NCBI GenBank assembly: GCA_905178155.1
Contig: CAJINV010000012.1
Location: forward strand, 305,271 to 369,270
Origin: Amoebophrya sp. A120
Lineage: Eukaryota; Sar; Dinophyceae; Syndiniales; Amoebophryaceae
Reading direction: 5' to 3'
Length of the DNA stretch: 64,000 nt
Both the position numbers and the translations under genes were made by a program. Shown piece by piece: positions 25,918 to 36,800 of the stretch. The notes below the pieces were generated by a model. The model ran no database searches and was not told the DNA's origin. It saw nothing but the letters and a program-made list of their open reading frames with translations. Each line of letters begins with the position of its first letter. The stretch's first letter is position 1.

Positions 25918-27660
25918 TCACTTCTTTTTTTTCGCCCCGGTCGTGGTCTTGCCCTTGCTGCTTCCGACATTCGCAGTTATGCAAGAAAAAAACTGTGTAA
26001 GTGTAACTCTGTAACGCAGAACATGCATCAGAGTTACACCTGTCATGCAAGACAACCATGAAGCTCTCTTTTCACGTGTGTCTTCCCTTACAAGCCGCGC
26101 GTGACAGGCTTTCTCTGTCATGTAGAGCAAATTTGTGGTGCTGTCAACCAAAGAAAGTTACACTAACACAGTTTTTTTCTTGGATAGCAGTGGCAGCAGA
26201 AGTACTAGCACCAGCGCCGCCTGTCGTGGTTTTTGCTTTTGTAATATCTGGCTTAGATTTGCTTTTCGGAGAGGATGGTGCGTCTAATTCGTGGTCCACA
26301 AATGTAACCGATCTGGCTTTCGTCGTCGTCTCGTTTTTCTTTTTCCCATCCAACACATTACTGGTCGATGAGGAGGAGTTCTTCGCTGCTACTGGTCCTG
26401 CTCCTTGTGGCTCCTTGTTCCCCTTGTCTTTCGCTTGTTTGTTCCCAGCTGCCCCCGCTGCCGTGCTGCTGGCTGCCGCCGAGCTAGAAGAAGAGGAGGA
26501 AGTCTTTTTCCCTGCTTTGTTGTCGTCCACCACCTTCCCGGCTTTCGCCTTGCTACTGCTACTGGCAGCAAGAGGACCTCCTTTAGCAGCTTGTTTCTCT
26601 TTGTCATTTTTCCCGACATCGCCTTCCTTTTCGCCTCCAGCTCGGGACTTCATTTTCGACGTCTCAGCTTTGATGTTCTTTTCCTTTTTTTCCTGTTCCT
26701 CCAACTGGTGTTATGCGTTTGCAAAAGGCAGGAGTTTGCAGTCACTGTACACAAATCCAAGAAAAAATGCAGCACTATTTTTACTGATCAGAATTTGAGC
26801 ATCAGCATCTATTGTTTTTGTGCTTCTTCTGTAAGCACACGACGAGGTCGAGGAGCGGTGGAAATGATATAATTACTTTTTTACAGTAGACTTGCAAACT
26901 TTCATATTTTCATTATCATTTTCATAACTGTTGCCGCATCTGTTCGGCCGCCTGCAGCATGTCGAAGTGCATCTGCCTCCCTATCTTCTTCTCCTCCGCC
27001 TTTTTTCTGCCTTGGTGTCCCTTCCCGTGAAATATCCAAAGAAAAAAACCGATCCCCATTATCCAATTTGTCATGCAAAACACGTATGAAGTCATGTGCT
27101 TGCCATGCCGAAAATGGATGCGGATGGGTTTTTTTCTGTGGATATGAAACGTGAGTCCGAGCAGCTCGCGGGCCTTGGAATGGGCTTCTGGACTGATCAT
27201 CTCTTCCTCTTTGATGTTCAGCTTTCCGTTTTCATCTCCAAATTCCTCGACGAGGGACTTCCGGAACGTTTTCAGGTCCTTGTCTCCCCTCGGCGTCAGC
27301 TTTCCCTTTTGCCGGGGCGTGAGCTGTCTACTCCCCGTGCCGGAGAGGCTGGATCGGGGCGTGTAGTCCTTTTCGATGGCGTTGGCACCAAACGCCTTCT
27401 CGAAGATATCCCGCTTCTCGTGCTTGTAAAAGTCCTCGTCGTGTTCGCCGACCGACTTGATCACGAGACCTTTTCCGCTGATGTAGGTGTCGTACGTAGT
27501 TGGGTCCTCAGGGTTGATTTTCAGCTCACCGTCTTTCTTCCGCAGTTGCTTGATTTTCGGTGGTTCTTTTTCGGTAATACCATCGTCGTGGATCTCAAAC
27601 ATCGGCCGGTCAGGGAGGGGTTTGCCCTTCTTGCCGTAGTATGCACTGCAAACTTTTTGC
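25918..27660 (-). CDS. charged Lys/Ser/Ala-rich protein (3' exons)
   Basis: Unrecognised. The clear coding part begins near 27660 (YYGKKGKPLPDRPMFEIHDD), likely after an acceptor TTTGCAG, and runs through a charged region (EKEPPKIKQLRKKDGELKIN; then KHEKRDIFEKAFGANAIEKD). Three introners interrupt it and each leaves the frame intact when removed: 27033-27144 (GLTF|HGKGHQ), 26708-26925 (MRQQ|LEEQEKKEK) and 25978-26186 (SAATA|NVGSSKGK). The second half is low-complexity, with Ala/Ser/Lys tracts, and ends TTTGAKKKK with the stop at 25918. A basic, disordered nuclear or RNA-associated protein would fit but is only a guess. Its 5' exons were not found. It may be a separate gene or the 3' end of the cryptochrome gene, because the stretch 27660-27990 is unresolved. 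A truncated paralogue lies at 22241-22485. Confidence 0.65.
25978..26186. mobile_element. introner 6 (GAAAAAAACTGT family)
   Basis: TATGCAAGAAAAAAACTGTG ... inverted end CACAGTTTTTTTCTTGGATA; exact duplicate GCAGT (25973-25977, 26187-26191). The paralogue at 22.29 kb has the uninterrupted site, and removal gives SAATA|NVGSSKGK, which aligns with it. Confidence 0.96.
26708..26925. mobile_element. introner 7 (unassigned family)
   Basis: Flanked by exact AACTG (26703-26707, 26926-26930). Imperfect inverted ends: GAGTTTGCAGTCACTGTA against TTACAGTAGACTTGCAAACT. Element ends differ from the usual TATC/GATA by a few bases. Removal gives MRQQ|LEEQEKKEK in frame. Confidence 0.82.
27033..27144. mobile_element. 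introner 8 (ATCCCCAT family)
   Basis: TATCCAAAGAAAAAAACCGA ... GGTTTTTTTCTGTGGATA; exact duplicate TGAAA (27028-27032, 27145-27149). Removal gives LLGLTF|HGKGHQ in frame. One of the shortest elements. Confidence 0.93.
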
Positions 27661-27843
27661 CACAAAACACGAGCACGACGCGGTCTTATCATGCACTAGC
27701 ATTACGGATGGAGATGATTTTTTCGATATCAACGACAATACGAAAAAAAGAAAAATATGAAGTTGTTTGAGAATCAATATACAAAATGACTTTAAAAACT
27801 TATGTCATGCGATGTTATCCATATTGTTTCAACATCATGCGTA

Positions 27844-30800
27844 CTAGGAGCAGGGCAAAATGTTTGCTGTGAATAGGATTTGCGACGTGTGACTCTTCTC
27901 TTTTTTGTTCAACAGATCTACGCCACTGGCACTCGCGCTGGATTCCTGAAAGGGAAAACAGGTAAAGCTGATGTAATTCATCTGGTGGGGTTCTTCTCTT
28001 CTAGTTGCTTGTACTCCTACTCCTCCTCGGGAGCAGCTCAAACTCAAAGTACCATATGAGACAAAACAAGAATATTACCATTCCCCCGGCCGCCTTACTG
28101 CTTTTGTTTCCCTTTGTTTTCGATTTGGACTTGCTTTTTTCCATTCCGGCCTGTTTTCGGAGCTCCTTCTCTGTTTCTGGGTTCAGTTCCGGCGGAAACA
28201 TGCTGGGAAACTTGTCAGCCACGTCCTCATATCAAATGTAAAAATGTCTGGGTCTGGAAAGTTGGAACTTGTGATGCTAGCTTTGGACCCAAAAAAAAAT
28301 GGTATTGCATGACCAGCAAGAGGAACCACATTTGTGCTACGCGAGGAGGGCATTTGTCATGCGGAAATGGCATCAGGAAGCTTTCCAAAAATCTGTGATG
28401 CTGGGTCATGCATTACAAGCAGCATCGGTCATGCCAGACAAGCATGACAAGCCTTCCACTCTTCCAGACCCAGACATTTTTACACATGATACCTCATTTT
28501 CGTCGTCGACGTGCTCGTAGCCCTCCAGAGCTATCAAATGTAAAAATGTCTGGGTCTGGAAGGTTGCAACTTGTAATGCTAATTCTGGATCGTGCAAAAA
28601 TCTGTGTTGCATGAATGCCAAAAGCTGTCCACTTTTGACCAAGTTAGTAGTAGTAGTACCATTTAACTCCTGGCGGGTGGGCGTTAGAACAGATTTAGCC
28701 TCTGCCAATGCCTGGGCGTCAGAACCAAGTTGAGAGGAAGTTTCTCATGCAGGATAGACATGATACGGATCTCACAGAATCTGTCATGCTAGGTCTCGCA
28801 TTCCAGACCTCACGGCTCATGCAAAACGTGCATGACAAGTCTCAGAATTTTCCAGACCCAGACATTTTTACACTTGATAAGAGCTTATGCGTTGCAAGAG
28901 TACTTGTACCGACCAATATGAAGATTCCGGTGGTACAAATTCAAATTGCAGGACAAATGTTGATGAAGATCTTCCCGCATTTTTTTATTTCCATTCGGAG
29001 TTTTCAGATAAGAACGCGACAGCAAAACCAGCGGCCCACTAGCATGCAATCTGATACACTGGTGTTGTACTTGTAGTGATGGTAAGTAAGTACTTTTGCA
29101 CAGGATAGAGCTTCGAATTCTTCGGCCTCTTTGCCCTTTTTCTTCTTTCCCTGTAATATTCATCGTAGAGTTTGGGGTAGTAGATGTAAAAGCTGTGCTG
29201 TCTCAAGATTTTCAGAGTGTGGTGCAAAAGCATCTATTTTGAAATCTTCATCTTCCGATCTCGACCTAGAATTTCATCGATCCATTCAGGACGACTTGCA
29301 GATATTAAATCTGTCACGCGCACCACCATTATTCTTATACAACAGTACCTTCGTCTTATCCTCCTTGATGCTCTCGAAAATCAGTGCCTGCAGCTCTTGC
29401 GCGGTGAGCGCGCTATGGATTGCAAAAGTGTCTGGGTCTGGAAGAGTGCAGGAGTTTGTCATGCAGATTTCGCATGACCCATGAGGTCTGTGATGCATGC
29501 CCTAGCATCAGAGATTTTGCGAGGGCTTTCTGATGCTCATAACGCATGAGAAATGCCCTCTCCGCGTAGCACAAATTACACCTCTTTTGCTTTTCATGCA
29601 ATACAGTTTTTATGTAGATTCCAAAAGTAGCATCACAAGTTGTATCCTTCCAGACCCAGAGGACATTTTCACATTTGATATGCGCGGCCCAGCAACAGCT
29701 GCTTCCTCTTCTTCATCCAAAACAATTTCATGGCTGCACTGTCGCTATGCATTGCAAAAGATCGAAAACCCTCGTGCTACTGTACTGCTAGTAGTAAGTT
29801 TTGCATGACAAAGACAATTTTTTTCAGAAAGAAACGAGCCGGGAAGTAGATCCTTAATTTATCATGCTAAACAGAAACGCTACTTAATTTGTTATGCAAA
29901 ACTGGGATACAAGCAAAGATCATAACACTTTGCAACGCATAGTCGTGCTCCTGGTACATTTCCTCATCTTCCGCTCGTTTCTGTATCGCAAGAAAAAGTT
30001 GCTACAGTTACATACACATTGTGCTGCAGGAGCCGCAAGACAGACAACCTTTGTCATGCAGGAAATGCTTTTGCGAGCCTCGCTTCCTACGTATTTTCGC
30101 TTATCATCATTGCATTACAAGTTTTCTCTGCCACACAGAGAAAATTTGTGATGCAGAAACTTCAACAAATGTGTAACTGTATACACTTTTTTCTTGTGAT
30201 ATTCTGTGCCCCGGGACTAACTCCCTCGTCGTCCTCTTCCATTTTCTTTCGCTTTTTCGGGGCGGGAGCTGCAGCACTGCTCATGTCGTCGTAGTCGGAC
30301 TCGTCAAGGCCCTTGATTGGCTGGCCAAAGAGTTTCCGCTCGTCCTTGTTGATGTTTCTAGACACGTGGTTTCGCAGGTCAATCCGGATAGCCCCTTCAT
30401 TCCCCGGCACCGGTGAGCCACCCAGGGAGATTTTTCCCTGCTTTCTCCGCCGCTCATTCACCTCCGCCTTGGAAGTTTGGTCTTTCCGCCTCGGAAAAAT
30501 GATGTCGTTCTCCTCCCACTCCCGCTTGGTTGGTCGTTTTCGCCGCGTTGGGGCGCCGTCTTTGTTCGCAGCGTCTTCCATTGCCTCCTATCCTTTGTAA
30601 AAATGTCCCCACACCATAGTTGTCATGCAAATCTGCATGCTTAAAATGTTTCTCATGCGGAGCCCCATGAGAAGCATTTTCTAATGGTGTTTTGAAATTT
30701 GTCATGCTCCAATCAGCATGAGAGACTAGATCTATAATGCTGCTGAACTAGCTCAAACAGCACTACACTACGCGTCCAAATTTGTCATGCGAAACAGCCA

Positions 30801-33800
30801 AAGCTTGTGGATTTGTCTAGCCGATTCCCCATCCCGACTCTGGTGTGGGGATGTTTTTACTCAGGATACCTCCTCCGTAATAACCACGTTGTTTTTCCCG
30901 AGGTACCCGTGTCCGGCCTTGGGGGAGTGCAGCTGGTAAAACACGTACTGTCTGGCTTCGTCATCCTGTGCAAAAGTACTATCGCACTCGTAGTTGTAAT
31001 CGCAGTCATGCATTACAAATCTCCACCCCAAGGCAAAACAGAATGACAAATTCCATTTGTCATGCTGTTGAGCCAATTTGTAATGCGATTACTACTAGTA
31101 CGATAATTTTGCAATGCATATTCGTCTCGCAGCAGCCACGCGTTGGGATCTCGGAACTCGCCGGACGGGCCAAAGTCAGATGTTTATGAAATGCACAAGC
31201 ATCGTACTTGTAGAAATCGCATTACAAATTCTCTCAGCATGACAAATCAATGAAATTTCATATGCTGATTTACCTTGGAAAAGAGATTTGTCATGCATAG
31301 ATGCGATTGGTTTCGGTAGTACGAGTACGATACTTTTGCACAGGATAATGCTGAGCTGATGTTGAAATTCGAAAGGCCGACCAGTTCGTGGTCTAAAAGC
31401 CGCGCGGGGTACTGGCGACCCAAGACGCAGCCGAACTCTTCCTGCTGTTCTGGCTTCATTTTCCAGGGTTCGAAAATGTAATCCGCGGGCAGGTTGCGCA
31501 ATTCTGGGAGGTAGTACCTGATAATGATGATATTCTCGTAGCTGTACGTAAGATTTTACAATAAAATTTCACCTAATGTTCCCAGTAAACACCAAACCGA
31601 GTTGTGTTCCATCTATGTTTATGTCCAGCTCCTAGACGACAGCGAGGCCCTCGGGTCGAGATTCGTCGTGCATGGGGAAAAATCAAGAAGCGAAAAATTC
31701 AAATTCGCACCAGCACTACATGGTGATGAAGTGGTGTTACAACTACGTAAGCTATACCTGATGTAGTCGCCATTCGGGTCGATATCCTTGGAGTAGTCTG
31801 TATCAAGTGCAAAAGTGTCTGACCCTGGAAACTTGCGATGCTGGGTGGCGTATCATGAGGAGGCCACAAGTTCTGGCTCAGCATGACAAGTGTCTGAGCT
31901 TCTAGGTGTTGCCTGTTCTGCATGACAAAGCACGTTTCTGCATGACAAAAAAATGGGGCTCTTGGGTAATGTGCATGACAAATTCAAGAGTCATGTGAGA
32001 CAAGCATGACAAACTTGCATTCTTCCAGACCCAGACATTTTTGCAGTTCATAGTCTGCGGGATTGTACACGTTCATGAAATTTTCTTCGAAGCTATCACA
32101 GGAAAAAGTGTTAACGGAATTTGTGATGCAGGAATGCATCAGAAAAGGTATCCAAATTTGTATTGCGTAGCATGCATGGAAGGCAAAATTTGTAATGCAT
32201 GACTGCCATCTGTGGAAACCGTTAACGTTAACACTTTTTTGTTTGATAGAAGCAGCTGCAGGAGTATGGCACAGTGGACAACTACTAACTTGAGACTGTT
32301 ATTCCCCGTCCTCTGCTGATTTGAAGCATTGCATCATCAAGGACCGCATGCTATTAGCGCCACAAACCACCATGTGAAGAAAAAAAGTGCAGCAGTTCCA
32401 GGACGAATCTAGTTCCACGCCCAGAGTTGGAGTTCTGAGGTCTTAGCTTCCACCAGAACTCGTCATGCAAACACAGCCGAAGGGCCCGGATAGAGTTTTT
32501 CGGAGAAATTCTGCATCGCAAATGAGCAGGGTAAGAGCCGCGAGTAGTAAGTTGTCGACTATCATACAGACCCGGTGATCCACCCCGCTGTATTCAACGC
32601 CCAGTCGTTGTCAATTGCGTACTTCGGATATCCCAAGAAAAAAAACCCATCTCCATCCATTTTTTGCATGACGAACACTGGATTTGATGAATGTTTTGCA
32701 TGACAAATTGGCGGTGGAAATGGATCTACTTTCTGTCTGGATATCGCAAACACGTCTCGGCCTCGCTCCCAGGATTCGTACATATCTCCATACGTCAGGA
32801 AGCAGCACACCACCCGCCGAAACTCAGCCGGTAGCCACCTGGAGGTACGTATTTTTATATCGTTTGATGTTGCTCATGCTCATGCTCTTGCTTCTGTGAA
32901 GATTGATCTCTACTCGAAGTAGCGGCCCATCACCATCAGGGTCTCGTTCAGAAAAGTTTTTCATTTTTACATTAGAAAATAAAACGTTTCACTACCCTTC
33001 ACTCCGGAGTTGCGCCATACAGGCGTCGATGAAAGGGTAGCCGGTCCGGCCCATTTCCCACTGTCGCACGATGTTCGCCGAATTGCCCCAGTTGATTTGT
33101 CGCACGAGTTTGTTTTTCCACGTTCCCCCAAAGTTCGCTATACTAAACCCGAGCGCGTAGCAATAGTCTCGGTGTCTCAGGTTTTGCAGCAACTGGTTTT
33201 GATCGAGGAAGAACTCCTGCTTTTTGGTAATCTTCTTTTTCGGCTCGTTGGCGTAGAAAATTTTGCGCTCTTATCCTGAGGAAAAGCGTCCCCATCCCAT
33301 AGTCAAGTTGGTAAATCTGCAGCACAAATCTCGAAGTTTTGGGAGTTATGCATGAAAAGTGTGGTCTCGTAGTGTAATCCTGTTTAGCTAGAATGGCAGC
33401 ATCACAGATCTAGCATATCATGCTGCTTGGAGCAGGACAAATTCCGAGTCGATACTAGAAAATGCCTCTCATGGGGCTCCGCATGAGAAATATTTTTACC
33501 ATGCAGATTTGCATCACAACTCTGGGGTGGGGACGTTTTTACACAGGATAGTTCTTTCACCTTGTTCTCCGCATCCGCTCGATTGAAGTCCGTGAAGAGC
33601 ATATCGCACGAAAAAACTGTTTCACTGTAAACTTGTGATGCATAGAATGGAGCAAAAAACGATTTGTCTTGCTACACCTGCAAGACATTGGATTTTTAGG
33701 CGTGTTCTGCCTTTGGAAGCGCGCATGGCAAATTTTCTGTGTCATGTGTAACAAACTTGTGATGCAGATCTTGCAAAGCCATCACAGTGAAACAGTTTTT

Positions 33801-36800
33801 TCGTGGGATAGAGCAGCTTGAGCTCCTGCTCGCTGTTTTTCAGCATGCAGTGCGCGTAGTATCCTGAGTAAAAACGTCCCCACCCCAGAGATGTCATGCA
33901 AATGTGCAATGACAGGAACATTGGTAATGCGCATCTCCACGAGATGCATTTCCAATCGTGTTTTTGCATTTTTCATGCTGTAAGCAGGATGATAAGGTGG
34001 GTTTGTCATGCGACTTCCCTTGCCAACCAGCACTACACTGCAGATGGAAACTTGTCATGCACAACTTCCAAAGCTTGGGGATTTGTGTTGCAGATTTACG
34101 AACTTGACTATAGGGTGGGTACGTTTTTGCTCAGGATACGTAGCACTCGAGCATCATCTTTTTCACTTCGAAGTACACCGTTTTTGCGGACAAATTTCCC
34201 ATAGCGAGGTAGGGGGAAAGCCCGGTAGTCGGCGGATAGAAGTGCCACTGCGCGTCGCTGTATTAAATAAACATTTGTAGGAACACCATCAATAGCGGAA
34301 CGAATCAATAGAACTGAAGATGGCTGATACTAGCATCGCAATCAGATAGTAAAGATTTGCATCACAAAATTTCCACCTACCGAAAAATTTGTACTAATAC
34401 AAGGTCGTGCTACGATGAAGTAAGAACCCGCTCCTTCCAGTTGTAAGTATTTTTTGTAAGTGCAATGCAGCGCAGCACAAAGTAAGTAGACCAAACTTCT
34501 CTTACCGCACAATCGGCGCCGTCCTGTCCATGTCGTACCTGAGTGCGATGCCTGGATCGTTTTTCGTGATTTGCTCCAGTCGTTGCAACGCGTGCTTCTC
34601 TCCCAGTTTGTCGTGGAAGTAACCGAAGTACTTCACGATTCGTATCCTGAGCAAAAACGTCCCCACGCCATAGTTGTAATGCTAATCCGCATGCTGAGAA
34701 TGTTTCTCATGCGCAGCCCCATGAGAAGCATTTTCTAGTCGGGTTTCGGAATGCAATGCGTCATGCTCCAACAAGCATGATGAGTTAGAGTTGTGATACT
34801 GCTGGAGCAGCTAAACAGCATTACACTACGAAGCTCAACTTGTCATGCGCAACAGCCAAGGCTGGCTGATTTGTGTAGCAGGTTTCCCATCTTGACTCTG
34901 GGGTGGGGACGTTTTTACACAGGATAATCCGGCCAGTCGCTTTATCGTGGTCGGAAATCAAAGTTTTGTCTTTGTGAAGGTTCATCTCGATCAGATCTGG
35001 GATGTGGGTGGTGCACATTATGCAATACAAATTTCTTTTCCCGTAGTACATGTACACAATGCATGACATCAAATAAATTTCGCTACAACATGTCATGCTG
35101 ACTAAGATTAAACGGTAAGTTTTGTCATGCACAAATAGCATTTATTGTACGTGTACTACGGGACTAAATGTACTGTGGATACACATGTGGAAAAATACGT
35201 TGTGCTCCGGGACTACATTGAAGGGGTTCGCAAGTCGATCGTCTTGTTCGTCATAGTCGTACTGCGTGCAGATTTTTGGCGGCATCCGTACGGATTTCTC
35301 GATGTGCAACGCGTACATAAATTCCTTCTTGCACTTCTCGTCGAATTTCAACACCCGCGCGGCTTTCGCGTTCGGGGTCTTCTCGGCGACTTTTCGCCTT
35401 TCCTGCTCCAAATGCCGCTCGAAATGGTTGTAATCGTCGACAAATCTCACTTATGAATGGCAAAAGTATAATCTTGATCTTCTTATCGCGCTGTTAGCAT
35501 AACAATCATTTTCAAGAACAAAAGTGCAATTTGTAATGCTGTTTTCATATTCCCTGCTTAGCCAATTATCGATCTGTCATGCATGACTGCGATAACAAAT
35601 CTTTATTAACACGACGAGTAAGATATTAACTTTTGCAGTGCATAGAACAGGGTCTTCGGGATGCTGCCCGAGTTTCTTCCTCACAACTTTCGCGTAGTCT
35701 TCTACCGTTTCCGCAATCTGAGAGAAGTTTGTGTTTGTTTTGACGAAAGCATAAGGATCTCGCTCATAACGGAAGATGTCATGGTTCGGAGGACCACTAC
35801 ACACAAAGTCATCTTTCCAGTTTTCCATGCGGTAGTCAAAGAAAAGATGAGCAACAAAATCTTTACACGCAGTAACTACTTGTTAGTACTAGAGTACCCT
35901 CATCTGTGGGATTTTGTCCTTGACAATGGAATTCTGTTTTCCCAAAACCCCAGCAGCCCCTTTCTTGATCCCACGGCCGCTCACGATTGGCTCGGGTATG
36001 TCGAGCAGTTGTTGTGGTGGCCTTGAGCTGCTGGAGGCAGACGGTTGTTGATTCTGATTCATCATGTTTGCACTACTTCCTCCCGCACCGGCACCGCTTC
36101 CGATGACATTATTATCATTTTTACTCGCGGATGCGGACGAAGCTGCACTTTGACTCGTCTTCCCCGCACCCTGCCTGCCCCCGGTCTGTGCGAGGAGTTG
36201 ACTTTGTTGTGCGGCTTCGTTTTCTTTCTCGTCATTATCATCAAACTTCTCCTCGTAGAAGAAATCCCGCACGTCGTACAGCATTTGACTCGCATAGCTG
36301 ACCATCCGGATCCCTCGCCGTTCTGCCAACTCCGTGACCGATTCGTCGCGGACCATATCAACTGCAAACATGTCTCGGTCTGGATATTTGTGACGCAAGG
36401 AAGGGAATATTATTGAGTGCACTACAATGCGCTTCCCAGCACGACAAGTTTTTCCGTGGTTCAGAGTTGCGTACTCCGCATGAGAAACTGCGTTTTTACA
36501 TGACAGACAAGCGGATCTCTTCGCAGGCACGCAATACAGAGTTTAGAGTCAGGCTAGACTAGCATGACAAATCTCGCAATCTCCCAGACCCAGGCATATT
36601 TGCAGTTCATAGACCAGGCCGTACGGCTCGAGGTCCTGCTCGAAAAACACGGTGTCCACGTTGTATGAGAGTGCACAACTACCTCTCCCTTTCATTTGTC
36701 ATGCAAAGTCCCAAATCCAGGCTGTACCTCTTGGCACTGTTTGCATTACAATTTCTGGTAGCCCAAATAGCTCTAGCTCTACACTCCAATGCAAATCTGT

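Larger units (their letters stand above)
22555..26420. repeat. tandem duplication, unit 2 (about 4 kb)
   Basis: Second unit, offset about 3.9-4.05 kb from the first. Similarity is interrupted by indels and by the diverged GC islands. It ends inside the complete Lys/Ser-rich gene, which carries an introner absent from unit 1. Confidence 0.75.

Noticed and set aside
35142-35181. Internal hairpin CCCGTAGTACATGTAC / GTACGTGTACTACGGG as an independent terminator
   Set aside because: It is the subterminal inverted repeat of introner 24, with exact CACAT flanks outside it.
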